Shown piece by piece: positions 38,829 through 51,700 of a stretch of 64,000 nt of DNA. Position 1 is the stretch's first letter. The number at the start of each line of letters is the position of its first letter. The stretch comes from Sitta carolinensis (taxonomy: Eukaryota; Chordata; Aves; Passeriformes; Sittidae), in contig CM063283.1 in NCBI GenBank assembly GCA_032173965.1, positions 35,131,743-35,195,742 on the forward strand, written 5' to 3'. The translations under genes were made by a program, and so were the position numbers. The notes below the pieces were generated by a model. The model made no database searches. It was not told the DNA's origin and was given only the letters and a program-made list of their open reading frames with translations.

Positions 38829-40844
38829 AGCTGCAACTGAAATGTCTTTTTCAGGATATCACAGAGGGGTTTTTTGGTTAGAAATAGCAGTCCTTGCAAA
38901 TTCTGCAGTTTGTGACTCTCTGGCATGTTTTGTTCTGACCTTTTCTATGATATTCCACACTGCAGAAGGTAAAAAAGTATATTGATGAGAAATTGACTGA
39001 ATGGCACAATACAGTGAACCATTACCTCTAAATCAAGGTTTTCGCTAACTCCAACAAATATTTAAATAGGAAACAATCTGTGAAAATAATTACTGACCTT
39101 CTCTGTCAATACAGAGTGCTGAAGCAGACCTTGCATTGGGTCCACTACTTGCTATGAAGGTAAAGAAACTGGGGCAAGAGTCTCATGTAGAGTGACTGGA
39201 AATGAAGCTGCTGCTTTGAAGGTAAATCTCAGTAAGGAGTTCAAAAGAAATGCAAAAAGAGGTTTAGTTATAGTAGCAATGATAAAGGAGAAAAATGGAA
39301 TATCAATAAATCTTTAAATATCAAAAAATCTTTAAGTAAACAAAGAACAAGAGTTATTATTTTGGAATGAAAATGGCTTTGCCACTTACCTTTCTGTACA
39401 ACAAATGCCGAGACTTCTCATTATTCTGTTTCTTTTGGAGCCAAGATCAGCAGAATCAACGTGTTCTTTTCAGTACAATCCCCAGGGATAATTGAAATAT
39501 AATTGCATTTTTTATGAGGTGTATAGGCTTAAACTTTATTTTGTTTTCAGATACTTCTACTTTCTAAAAAAAGGAAGAAGTAGTAAAGTAGCTAGTAAAG
39601 TCACTTGGGTTTATCCTTTTAAATTACTTTTACAGACTTCAATGGGAAAACTCTTTTTACTCTTTTCCCCTAATAAATAGTAATAAAAAAAACCCCCCAA
39701 CTCTTCTTTTATTTTTTAATTCTCATTTTTTAGGAACTACTGAGACAGTGTCAGTTATTATGGATAATTATGGAGCTGGCACAGACATTCAAGGATAATT
39801 CAACAATGACCTGAGAAAAATATAAGTAGAGAGGTTCTTTTGTGTTTTCATTTGTGTTAGCTACATTTTGTCATCATTGGAGAAGATACAAAAATGGTAG
39901 AGGAAGAGTCATTCCTACTTTCCAAACTACCTCCTGCATAAGGATATTGACTGTCTAAATATTGGGTACCTGTGTCGTCAAGGAAGCACTTGAGCAAACC
40001 AGTCAATAGACATTGGCACTGACACTTCAGACAGGATGGCTGACTTGTTCCCTAGAGGTGCCCACTGCCCTCGAGTCCTGGGCAGGGTGGGCTGAGGCAT
40101 TCTGTCCAACCATGGTGGCACAGATGATGTAGGGTGAAATCCACGCTCTGTCATTCACTGCCACCAGGTTTTCCAATCTGCAGAAGGAGTCTCCTTATTG
40201 TATTTATTGCTTCATATTGGATAAGTTAAATGAATGTCAAGGACTTTTTTTTAGTTCAAATATTTCTTTATTTGCTGACATCTGTTATCATCTCTAGTCA
40301 GTTATTAAAAAAATTAGCAAATAAGACCTTCAGCTTTTCTTATCTGACAGAGGGCAGAACATTTCTAATGAATCAATCTTCATCATCCACTTTATTTAGC
40401 ATCACACTGTTTCAGGACATTGATATCCTCTGTTTCAAAGGTTGAAGCTTCTCATCACCTGTGTAAAAAGAAAAATAAGGTATTTTTCCTTTTCATCTTT
40501 GACAGTTTAAACTAAACTGTGTCTCTGGCTTTCTCACAGACAAAGTTCTTTTAAGACAGCAGATAAGGGCCAGTGTTTGAAGAACATTAATTATAGGTTC
40601 AGATTATAAAAACTAGCTGGAGTAGGCTAATTTTTACAACAGACCTTATCCTGTCATATTCTTGGGGAAAAAAATAGAAAAAAGGAAAAACCAAAAATCC
40701 TCAGCACCCCAGACTGAAAGAATCACATGCATACAGGAAACTATCCTCTCACCTTTGATCAAAGCTCATTTTATTAGCAAATTTGAAATGATGAAAATTA
40801 CTCCCTCCTGCTTAGATGAACCTTCAGATTTTTTTTTCCTAAGT
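38829..40844. other. Non-coding stretch, nothing recognised
   Basis: AT-rich DNA with no frame above about 75 codons and no nameable repeat. Confidence 0.6.
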
Positions 40845-40990
40845 ATAATAATCATCAAGTCCAAATCCCTGACCTCTCCAGGGCTGACCAAAAATCAAAG
40901 CATGTTGCTAAGGGCATTGTCCATATTCCTCTTAAACACTGGTAGGCTTAGGGCTTTCAGAGTAAGAAATTGTTTCCTGTGCCTGCTATA
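40845..40990 (-). mobile_element. CR1 LINE fragment
   Basis: The plus strand reads AATCATCAAGTCCAAATCCC, then CCAAAAATCAAAGCATGTTG, AGGGCATTGTCCA, and CTTAAACACTGGTAGGCTT. This is the antisense of a 3' segment found in several avian CR1 subfamilies. The piece is short and diverged, lacks the terminal octamer repeats and fades out near 40,990. Confidence 0.65.
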
Positions 40991-41404
40991 ATAGACTAGG
41001 ATAAAAGTAAGCACAACTGCAAGAAAAGAAAATTTTCTTGGGCTTTTATGTTTCATTTCCAATTTTTGGTCAAACAACTGATTCTGGATAATTTCTTTCC
41101 TATTGCCATGGATTCTTACCTACAGATGTTGCCTCTTTATAAGAGAGTGTCAGATGTGATGAACTATGAACTTGAAGGTTCTTTCTTTCACTCGAGAAGA
41201 ACACTGTAAGCCACTCAATTTCTCCTGTGTTTCTCTGCTGAGCACCATTTTAGTGTAATCCTGTTTAAAACATGCATGAAATATAATAGAGATAAACAGA
41301 GACTTGGGACTGAACAACATAAATTATTAAAAGCACTGAAAATCTCTGCATGAATCCAATATAAAAAGTATCATTTAAGTAAAGAACAAATCCATAACTT
41401 TTCT

Positions 41405-41440
<36 letters not shown>

Positions 41441-44423
41441 TACAGGAAGTATTGAAGTATTGAATTACTCTCTTCTGATATATAAAGTATTGGTGAATTC
41501 CAGGAAGGTTAGAAAGCCAGACATTTAAAACTGTTTTTTTTCCCCAGGACAATCAATGCAGGAAATTAATCTTCTATGCCTCCCTCTTGATGTATATGGG
41601 TTAGTGCATATTAGAAAAGGACAAAATATATACATAATAAAAAATGAAATTTCAGAGTCAAAAGCCTGGATTGTGTGCCCGTAGTGCAAAGAGTCAACAC
41701 TGGGTATCAATTTAAAAATTAACTGGGGGAAAGCTATGTATAACTGGCTGTTTAGGGGATGCAGGAGAAGAGTAGAAATTGTAATATTTTGCTGTCATTC
41801 TGGCCCAGGATAACAATTTTAATGCATAAGATGAAATGTTGTAGCCCAAAGGGAGAAGCACTGCTGACAAGGAGCCAGAGGTATACCTGAATTGATGGCA
41901 CTTAATTCAGAGAGGTGAGCCTTACTTTTGCAGGGATTTTTCAAAGCCTAGATCTTCCACATCTTGATCTTTTCAAAGAGGCCCAGAGTCTCTTGAAAGG
42001 CTTGTCAGACCCAGCAGGGTCTCTTCTGATTCACACTGGTATGAGCAAAAGGCAAACAGACCAAGCACTGTCATGAGATGGTTTTTACACAAACGACTCT
42101 GGCAGATTTCAGGGGTAACTTGGGTTCCCACAGCTCCTCATTGCTTTTGGCTGTAGGAACCTACCTGACAGCTGAGTTTCCAAAGCAGAATACCAGAGCA
42201 CCTGAGCCTTGGGACTCAGAGAAATTTCCAGACTTATTTTGCGAGGTCTAATAGTCTCACTCCAAATGTAACAAACTAAAAAAAGAGAAACAAACACCTC
42301 CTGCCCCCGCTCAAAATCAAAACCAACAACCACCCCTAATTAATAATTATAAAAAGACATCCTATGCTGCCATAGCTTATACCTAGAAAACACTGTAATT
42401 TACTGAGTAAACCCAGTTTATTAAAATCCATACAGAATTATTTGTGGTATTCACAAATTTATGGGATGAAAATGCTGACTTAGAGCAGCTGTATGTTGTG
42501 CCATGGATAAATATACTGTTTTGGTTACACTTCTTTTCTATCTAGTTTAAAGTAGATTTCAAAGACTTTAGAAGCAACCACATGATAAGATGCAGTGGTC
42601 AAATACTATAAGGATCCAGGTATGTTTTAATTATAAGTCACAACTTAAAGTGGTTAAAGTGGTTACTAAATTTACCTTAAAAGAAATGCTTTCATTCTGG
42701 AGGAAAAGAGAATTTGGAGAAACTTGAATGACTATGGTAGAAAGAGGTTTTGACAGTATTCTTCTTGTTGTGCAATGGGTTTCTTTGGTTTCCAGAGAAA
42801 GTACTTGGAGATAGAAGAGTGGATGTTTAATTTATACCGACTGGTGTTTTGGGAATTTATAAGATTTTTCTTTTCCTTTTTATTTCCCTTGACAATTAGA
42901 AGAAGCTAAGCCAGTACAAGTTTTGGGTTTGATGTGGTGACTTTCACAGTTTCTTAAGTGCTTTCCTCTTCTCCTTGAGACATCTGTGTGTATTCCAGAA
43001 AAAGGGAAAGCTTTGCTTTTTTCTTCCTTCATTCATGAATAGTGGTGTTTGTGAAAAGAGGCTTGGTTAATGAGAGCTGCAATATGAAAATGTTCTCTGC
43101 AATATCGTACTTGGGCATATGTTTCTACTCATTGAGAAAAAAAAATAAGGAAAAAAGGAAAAAAAATGAGACTATAATGAAGAAAACAAGTACTAGCAAA
43201 ACTGAGATGTTTCCAGATGTTTCCAAAATTAAAATATTGTTACTTGTTCAACATGGGCAATGATCACGCTGAAAAAGACTAAGCTGTTCCTTGCTCAGAT
43301 TAGTCTAAAATTACTGTGAACACGTCTAAAGTAAGCTTTCATCCTCACCCAAGAATATGCAATTATGTTATTTGACTGAATTATGGACTCTAAATCTGTG
43401 GGATTTATTCACAAAATGTACTTTAATGGGTATAAAAAGACATGGAACTTGTAACCTTATTATGAAGCTATTTTAGAAAATATGAATTAGTGAATTTTGC
43501 TCATGCCAAGATTTTATTTTACTGACTCACTTCTATATTGCCACAGAATATAGTGACATTTCAAAAAGTAAGAAAAATAAACAAGGTTTGGCTAAATTAG
43601 GCAGAAATCCTTGAAAATATGAAATTCATAGTTTAGAATAGTGAAATAAATAATGTTTCAAAAATTACATGTATAGTCTCACATACATATTTCTTATAAA
43701 GATTAAATTTCTTGTTAAAATCTATGTTCAGTGTCTCTTTCCCAGATATTCATGCAAGTAGAAAATGTTGAAATTGGATCCATCCTTTGTTTTCACATTT
43801 TAAACTTTTATTTGCATTAAATTTTGTCATGCTGAACATATTCTTTTCAAACTGGAACATTTATGCATAAATTTTTTACAGTTCATGCCAAATCTTGGCT
43901 ATGTATGCTGTAATTTGATGTACTCTAAGCACAAACACTTGTGTTTCCATAGTACTTTCATTAATCTATATATTGAAAATATTCAGGCAAATAAAAGAGA
44001 ACTACTGTCTAAAATTTGTTTTGAAAAATATATTGGTCATTGGACAGTCATCCTATGCACATTTATTTAATTTAACAATGTTCTGTGAGTCTGTAATCTG
44101 TATGAATCTTTAGAATAAATCATGCTTTTTCTGTCCTTTAAGAGCTTCCATGTAAAGGTGACCAAATTCTATTGAATTTTGAACTTTGTTTTAAAAACCT
44201 CTGGCTAGTTTTTCTCCCATCTGGAAACTTGAACGGTACATCAATATAAATTTAGCATATATATGTTACTCATATATATGAATGCATTCACCTTATGAAT
44301 GCATTCTTCATATTATAGGATTTTAAATTGAGAAATACAGTTTTCAAAATGTTTGCCAAACTTTGACTGTTTCCATTACAACTTAGGCCAGATGTGTCAT
44401 TAATGACATAAGTTTGAATGCTG
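40991..44423. other. Non-coding stretch, nothing recognised
   Basis: AT-rich DNA. It contains an A33 run (41,406-41,438), a short A/G-rich tract near 43,136-43,170 and two copies of the palindrome GAATGCATTC at 44,280-44,289 and 44,297-44,306. No coding frame is credible. Confidence 0.6.
41406..41438. repeat. Homopolymer A run (33 bases)
   Basis: An uninterrupted run of 33 A followed by GGTACAGG. There is no AATAAA in the 30 bases upstream, so a processed-pseudogene tail is not supported. Confidence 0.95.
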
Positions 44424-44956
44424 TGTCTGTGGTGGGCTGACCCCACAAGAGAGGGGGTCAACTCAGACCCCTTTCAGTCACTCTCTTGCTCCTTCCCAAG
44501 CAGGCTGAGGGAGAGAACTACAAGGAAAAAAGTGAGAAAAAATTCTTGGGCTGAGATAAACACTCTAGTAAGCAAAGGGGAGGGGTTGGGGGGAAGAAGA
44601 AAAGAACAGAAGTCATGCTAAAACCCATCCATAACCAACGTCAAAGCAATGCCCTGACAGTCCCCAGGCAATGGTTTTTCCCTCTCCGTTTTGTTGCTGA
44701 GCACGTACGGGGTAGAGGGAGCATCCTTTTGTTCAGCTGGGGTCAGCTCTCCTGACTGACCAAATCTCCCCGACTCTGACTGTCAATCTCTTGTCCACCT
44801 CAGCCTCCTCTCTGGGGCAGCACAGTGAGAAACAGGGATGCCCTTGACACTAAATAGCTAAAACACAGATGTGCTATCAGCACTTTCTTGGTCACCAGTC
44901 AAAAACCATACAGCTGTGAAGAAAATTAACTGTATCCCAGACAGACTCAGTGCAGT
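44424..44956 (-). mobile_element. Avian ERV LTR, diverged relative of 38.3-38.8 kb
   Basis: On the minus strand it begins TGCACTGAGTCTGTCTGGGA, then ATACAGTTAATTTTCTTCAC, and ends GGTCAGCCCACCACAGACA, so it is bounded by TG and CA. Its sense-5' 80 bases and its sense-3' 120 bases correspond to those of the LTR ending at 38,828 (the GAAGAAAATTAACT-type motif at one end and the GTGAGAAAA / GATAAA segment at the other), while the centre differs and I see no TATA box. It is probably a related subfamily or an internally deleted copy. Neither flank shows a clear target duplication and no viral genes adjoin. The plus frame 44,418-44,621 is not a gene. Confidence 0.75.
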
Positions 44957-46953
44957 ATGGATGTGGAGAACATTTCAGGCATTTGCATAATTGCAGACCC
45001 AATCCTTTAGCAAAATTAATGATTATTGATTTATTTTATTAATATTTTCTAATTCTCTTTGCAATGGCCTGAGCATGTACCTGGCTTAATTAATATGCCA
45101 TCTTTTAAAATGTTTGCTGCTCTCTCATTGATTCTAACAGTCAGAGTCAGAACTGACCATCATCAGTGTCCTTTACAAACAACAGAGACCAAGGGAGCTG
45201 TCATTCAAAAAATGGGTGGAAGAAGAAGTCAAGGACGTTCTCTTGAATAATTTGATCTCCTCTGCTTGGAGGAGGAAGCAGTAACACCAAGTCCTGTCAA
45301 ATAGTCTGAAGAGTTGAAGAAGGTGGGTCAAATTTCTCTTTTCCCATTAAAACAGAATTATTTTGAAGCCTGAAATGCAAAGCCCGGGAGTGAAAACAAC
45401 AGGTTTGAATAGTGCTTAGGGTGCTCACCTGAAGAAGAAATCTTGGCTCTGCATAACTCAGTGTTAGCTGTCTGCTGATTGAAAAACAGAACCAGTATTA
45501 TTTATTTACTTAATAATTTTGTGATCTTTTCAAATTTTTTTTCAACTTATGTTTTCTACTGTTTTTCTGAGCCTTCAGTTTTCTTCTAGTCTTTAAAGGA
45601 ATTAAAGATTGCTCATTGTCACCCTGTTCTTTGGATTCAAAAACTAACATGAAATGCATAGCATAAAATTGAATTAGTAGATCAACTGATTATGATAGAA
45701 GATTCGCAATTAGATAGTCTGACCTTTATAACACAGTCCATAAAATTTTGAATTAATTCCTACGGAAACTGGACCACATCTTTTAGATAAACATGCAGGC
45801 AGTCTCAATTTTAAAAGCAGTCAGTGACAAAGACTTTACCATCGCTTTTCCTCTCAGGTAAAAATTTGCATTTTACTTCTAATAACTGTCAGTTTCAAGT
45901 TTAATAATGACATTGTGATACTCTATACCTATCAATCTCTGCTTTTTTTTTTTATTTATGGTCAGTAGAAGAATGTATATATAAGAAGTCTATTTTGTAA
46001 TGCAAATAGACAATATGCTCTGCAGGAAGACACTGAATTCCAGCTTTTGCTCTGATCCTCTCTTTGTGCTGCTCAAAATGTCACTAGCTTACAACTTATC
46101 ACATGGATTACTTCAGGACTGGAACTTTCCATGCTGAGCTCCATTACACACACATTACATTACACAGTCCTCCCCAAGCCTCATGAGAATCACTGTAAGC
46201 AGACAGAAGGAACTATTTCCTATTACTGTGACGTAGATAGAAACACACAGTAACACACACAACACGTGTTCAGGTAGAGAAGAAGAAAGGAAGAAGTTTC
46301 TTGTTTATTGTTGCCCTTGTATATATAAGTTTCTGGACAGTGATCAGAGATGGGACAGAGAAGTTACCACCTCTCCATCTCCACTGGTCACTTGAGAAGT
46401 CCATCAGGTGATATCTTTTACAAAGGAATGTAAATATGATTCTTGTTTATCTTACAATTCATGAAAACTGATTCTACTATACTAAAACAAATCAGAAGGC
46501 TTATTTTCAGGGGCAACAATTTCCTGCTGGCAGATTGATACCACCTCCCCAGTGCTGGAGGCTGAGCCATGGAGCTTTGACATAGGAGTGCCATAGACTG
46601 GGCACTTGCAGGCATAAATAAACTGGTCACTGGGTATATCTCTTCCATGTTTGAGCTTATAAACTTACACCTGGAAAACTGTAATGTGAATTGGACCTCA
46701 ATCTTTCACTCCAGAAGAACAATGTTTGTTTCCAAAAGAGATTCATATGTTATTTTGGTAGCATATGGTCTTGTTTTATGATGTATGTTAGCATTTCTTG
46801 AGATGGAAAATGCAATACGAAACATGACTGATCAGGAAAATTGCTCGTCAAAGAGAGAAACTAGAAAAGAAAAACTGGTGTATTTAGCTCATTGTATGAA
46901 CTCGGTAGTTTCTTATTGAAAAGCACAGTCCATCTCAGTTTAGGACAGTGGTT
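44957..46953. other. Non-coding stretch, nothing recognised
   Basis: AT-rich DNA with short CA-rich patches near 46,148-46,265. No credible frame or nameable repeat. Confidence 0.6.
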
Positions 46954-48720
46954 TGTGGTATCAATTTGAAACTGGGCAGAAACACCAATTTTTGTTTTGG
47001 TTTAATTTTGCCAATTTCAAAGTTTCTAATTAAGAGCAAAGCAGGTTTAAGCTTAAAAGTAATAAGACTTTATTAACTAACACTAAAAGAAAGAAAAACA
47101 ACAAGAATGAGGATGGAACCTTCAAAACACTCTTCCTCCCTCCCCACAATGTTTTTTTTTTTTTTTCTCTTCTCGTAACTAATAATGTAAAGACAACAAC
47201 ATTTAGAAATCTCAGTCAGTTTTTCACTTCTACAAATAGTCTTTCTTTAGTTTATTTAGAGGTGAAAAGTATTCTTTGCTAATGCTATGGAAAGCTTCCA
47301 CAAGAAAAAACCCCAACAAAACTCTTGTGGCTTCATTTTCTCACAAACCACAGGGGCCCAAAATCTGCCTTTGTGAAGTCTTTCCCATCTTTTACAGTTT
47401 TTCCTTACAACTGAGCTTTTGGTCCATATCAGCTTATTGGGGTGCATTTTTTAAGGATGAGCTGTTCCAGCATCCTTTCACCCATCTCTGGGACAGAGGT
47501 CTTTCCCTTTTATCCCCAGGGCCGAGGTTTCTCATCAAACTTCTAACACTGGTACCTCTGCTCAGGATTGTGGCTAAAACACTACCACCCCCCAAAGCAT
47601 TCCATGAACTTACTGGGGAAAACCCAAAGTCTGATATAGCAAGTATATCTGTACCATAGCTTCACAAAAGAATTTTACAGCCTAAGCTTAAGACAAACTT
47701 TTCAAAATTCCTTCAATCTAAATCTAACTCTTTTCTTATTGACTTCAATTTTATGTGGTTGTTCTTACAAAGTTTCACCTCCCTTTTTATTTTCTTAGCC
47801 TAAGAGAGAATTAGTGTTTTTCGAGTACAAAGTCTTGTAATGCTGAAAAAAAAAAAAAAAATTGTCCAAGTCTTGTATCAGAAACAAGTTCTCTCTCTCT
47901 GCGTCTTCCTGCTGGCCACGTGCTCTTTTGCCGACTCCATGTGAGCTGTGCCAGCTGCTCTCAGTCTGGAACGGGGCTCAGGGCTGCTCCTGGCTGCGGG
48001 GCCGCCTTTAGCACGAACCACGGGGGGCACGGTGCTGGTGCCCATGCACAGCTCCTTTGGTGCCCATCCAGGTGCTGTCCCCATGCTCAGCTCCTTTGGT
48101 GCCCATCCAGGTGCTGTCCCCATGCTCAGCTCCTTTGGTGCCCATCCAGGTGCTGTCCCCATGCTCAGCTCCTTTGTGCCCATACAGGTGCTGTCCCCAT
48201 GCTCAGCTCCTTTGATGCCCATACAGGTGCTGTCCCCATGCTCAGCTCCTTTGATGCCCATCCAGGTGCTGTCCCCATGCTCAGCTGCTCCCGATGCCGA
48301 CACAGCCTCAGGCCAGCGTGGTTTGGTGTTCGACTGGAACAAAAGCTCTGCAGGCTCTGCTGGCTCCTTTGCCCCTCCCAGGACGGGCCCGGTGGGTTCC
48401 TCGGGAGGGCTCGGCAGCCGCTCCCGCCCCTCCAGGAGCGGAGAATCCCGGCCGGGCCGAGTGGGTCCAGCCGCACCAGCCCGCCACCGCCTCCCCACCC
48501 TGGGCAGGGCAGAGAGGGCAGAGGTGTGTGCTCTGACAGCCGGGGGAAAGAGACCTCCCGTGCTTCGTTCAAAGGGAATAAGAACTAGAAAATGCTTTCC
48601 CATTGGTGCAATAAAATGCCAATCTCAAACCCAGCCAGCTCACTTCCCTGGGCTGGTCAAACTGGGACACGGTGTCAAGCTCTCAGGTTTTCAGTATTTC
48701 ATATTCTTCCCTTAAACTTA
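46954..48720 (-). mobile_element. Endogenous retrovirus LTR (copy B) with minisatellite
   Basis: Same family and orientation as the element at 10,105-11,380. On the minus strand it has a long GC-rich U3-like part (about 47,900-48,700), a middle part with the CCTCGGCCCTGGGG segment shared with copy A, an AATAAA signal (complement of 47,069-47,074) and a U5-like end near 46,954. The GC-rich part holds six tandem copies of a 39-bp unit that copy A lacks. Long frames on both strands (plus 47,920-48,588 and 47,948-48,715; minus 47,878-48,603 and 48,165-48,572) are open only because the repeat unit is a multiple of three and stop-poor. The right edge is approximate; A and T runs at 47,846-47,861 and 47,152-47,166 are internal. 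Confidence 0.65.
48059..48291. repeat. 39-bp minisatellite, six copies
   Basis: Units start at 48,059, 48,098, 48,137, 48,176, 48,214 and 48,253. Each reads GGTGCCCATCCAGGTGCTGT followed by CCCCATGCTCAGCTCCTTT, with a partial unit ahead (48,031-48,058). The fourth unit lacks one base (38 bp), so any reading frame shifts there. Units 4 and 5 share CATACAGG in place of CATCCAGG, and units 5 and 6 start GATG, which shows the array grew by duplication of neighbours. Confidence 0.92.
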
Positions 48721-51700
48721 ACTTGTAGGTTTTCTTCTTTACTTTTTTAGTTAGTTTTGGAAAGAAGAAATAGTATTAATTACTTTTTTTCAGCTGTCCA
48801 TTTTTTCAATTGCACAAAAGGAAGTAGAAGCGTCAAGGAATGATTACCTCAAACTATAGTACGAATCTCTGTGAGGGCTTTGGGAATCTTGTATTAAAAA
48901 AAAAAAAAGTAAGTTAAGAATGCACCTTTCTAATGCTAGCTCAGACTTTTGGCTGGTTGGGAAATTGCTGGACTACGTCTGTCCTTGGTAGATAGACATC
49001 TATTTCATATGGAACAGTTAAAATTGTGCTCCCTGGGACACATCAATCACCAGTCATTCAGATCATATCATGCATCTTTCAGCAGGTTGTATAATGGAAA
49101 ATTCCATAGAACTGTATGAAAGCTAAGCCAAAAATCTGCTTCAAGTAAGTGCTTCAGTTGCCAGCAGTTAGTATTTCTAAACTACTTGTAAAAACAAAAT
49201 TATATTCCTTAGCATTTAATCAAAGAAGTTAATAATATCTTTTAAATTTGAAACTCAGTTTTATCAAAAATATTTTAGGTATATGCTGCCAATATTAAAT
49301 GTGTCAAGAAAATGCTGGTTGTGATCAATCAGTTCCAGATATTCTTGGAACTGACAATGGAATATTTTTTGATGCAGAACTCCGTGAATTGCTTATTCCT
49401 TCAATCTATAACAGCAACACCAAAATGAAGAAAAATTGCTTAGCTCTTTCCCTCTGTTTTTGTAGACAAAGATTAAAATGTCAGGGTTAGTGCCAGAAAT
49501 GTACAGTTCATAAAACCATCATATTTTTCCTCTCACCACATGTTCTTTGATTCCCAGTAGTGTGAAATTATCTTTGTGCACCTTTGGAAAGATTGGTTTT
49601 AATGTTTGCAAAGACTCTGGAAACTCTGGACATTTGTGATCAAAATGTTACTTGTTGAACGCTTTTTAGAAATTCTCTGCAGGTCGTATTCAGGCTGTTT
49701 AAGTTCCTCCTGAGGTATTATCTGCCATTCACTGTCTTGATGCTGTTCCCCTCTAAGAGCCGCTATGTCAGCTGTTCAAAAGCTTTCAAAGTTGCTGTCT
49801 GCCTTACTGACTTACCACCAGGATTCTGAGTGAAATTTAAATGCTGCGAATACTCACCATGAAAAAATTACATTTGGTATTCTAGTGTGCCTTTGAATTT
49901 AAAGTACATCTGGTGTATACTTTTCTCTTTATGTACCCTAAGCCCCCGTATTTTCTGTGTATTAAGGACATTTGGCTACAAATTTGAAAAATGTTTTAGA
50001 TACCTATTAGCTACAAATTAGATCACAGTTTAGATTTTTTAAATAAATAAGTTTAAGTGTATTCAGTGAAAAGTATTTTTGCAAAACTGCATTTTTAAAG
50101 GTGTTTTAATAGTCACACAACTATTCTGTGGAACAAAATATTATTAATTATAACTAAATTACAGAAAGTTTGCATTTTAAAGAAATGCAGTGCTCCTTAC
50201 ACAGCCAAAGAAACATGTGCTACAGCATACGTGTACTTTGGAGGCTGAATATAGTTTTGGCAAAGCTGATTAAACCAATTTTTTGCTGATTCTTCAGCTT
50301 TTCTTTTTCAGAGGCTTTTTCAGTGATGTGTTCCTTATGGTTTAATAGCTGCTCTCCTCCCATCTGAGCAGGTTTTGAGCTTGTGTTGCTTGCATTTGGT
50401 CTGCTTCCCACATTGTGCCATTTGGCACTGTGCTGCCTTTGCACAGCACCATTGGTGATATGCAGAGGCACTGGCCCCAGTTACAGAAACAGAAGATGAA
50501 AACTAGCCCAGGGTTAACCACTCCCCCCTAATTCAAATTCCAGTTCCAGAAATATTCCTCAAATTCCTTTCCAGAAATATCAGTTCAAGGTATTTCTGCA
50601 TGGTGCAGTATTTCATAGGATGGATATGTCTTGAATGAAATCTATTGGAAAAGTTAGCACATGCAATAGAAGACAGCCTTAAGTCATCAAAACATCAGCA
50701 CAGTTCATGATGCTTGCTTTATTTTGCTTATGAGCTATACTAGAGAATGTCATATTCAGTGTTTGCTGCTGCAGTTCGCACAGTCTATTTGTGCCTGAAG
50801 GGCAAAAGGCTTCTTTCCTCACACTGAAGATGATGGTGATAAATAATGACCATAATTACTTTATAAGCATTAGAGAGTACACTCATTTGCTAGGAATGCA
50901 ATAGGACCTATTTTTACATAGGTCTTGCACAAGCTACAAGACAGATGGCTTCTGTCCCCCAGAATTAAAAGGGAGAGGAAGGGGAGGGAATTCGTGTATC
51001 ATTCTGAAATATCAGGCACTGGAACTTATTTTGTGTGCCTTACCCACAGAATGCTTAGTGAATGCATGGGAAAAGGCAAGCACAGGTCAAAGAGAGAATT
51101 CTTTATTTTGAGAGAAGCTAAAGGAGCATGTATGTATATGTATTTATATATGTATTCAAGCCATGAGGAAGACATCATCTCTGGATACCCATCTCCTCCT
51201 CTTCATGCTGCTATCCAAAGAGGCATAAGGTCTATGGGGCCTATGCTTCTGTAGAATACTGTAGAATACTAAGAATACTAAGACAAATAAGGGTTACTTG
51301 GATTATTTTGACCAAGTAAAATCTTATTCTCCAAGAGAATGAGGGTAGACCAGAGAACTCCCAGAGGAATGAAAAAATGCAAAGTAGCTTTGCTAGATTC
51401 AGAGGTCTTGACTGACATTGTGCGTTAGGGGAGACAGGATGGTTGTGAGGAAGGAGATAGCAGGAAGCAGGGTGATTGCTGGCATTTAGAGAAAGCTACT
51501 TGACTTTTATCAGATAGAGGGAAAAGATTATTTGGCTCTTATGTTAATTACTGAAGTCATAGGAGACTTTAATTTTGAAGCTAAGAATGATGGGATACCT
51601 CATCAAAGGTGCAGAATAAATTTTACTTGGTCTAAAAAATGTAAGTACTAGTAAGAGCATTTTTTTCTTTATGCACCTTAAAATTTGAGCACAGCTTTGT

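Noticed and set aside
47878..48715. Long overlapping open frames (222 and 255 codons plus; 241 codons minus) as a repeat-containing protein gene
   Set aside because: They coincide with the 39-bp minisatellite in an LTR, are open on both strands, and the plus frames encode the same repeat in different frames either side of a one-base loss.
49299..49490. TDNG-containing peptide as an integrase fragment
   Set aside because: Only a four-residue resemblance; an in-frame stop directly precedes the start and no other integrase motif is present.
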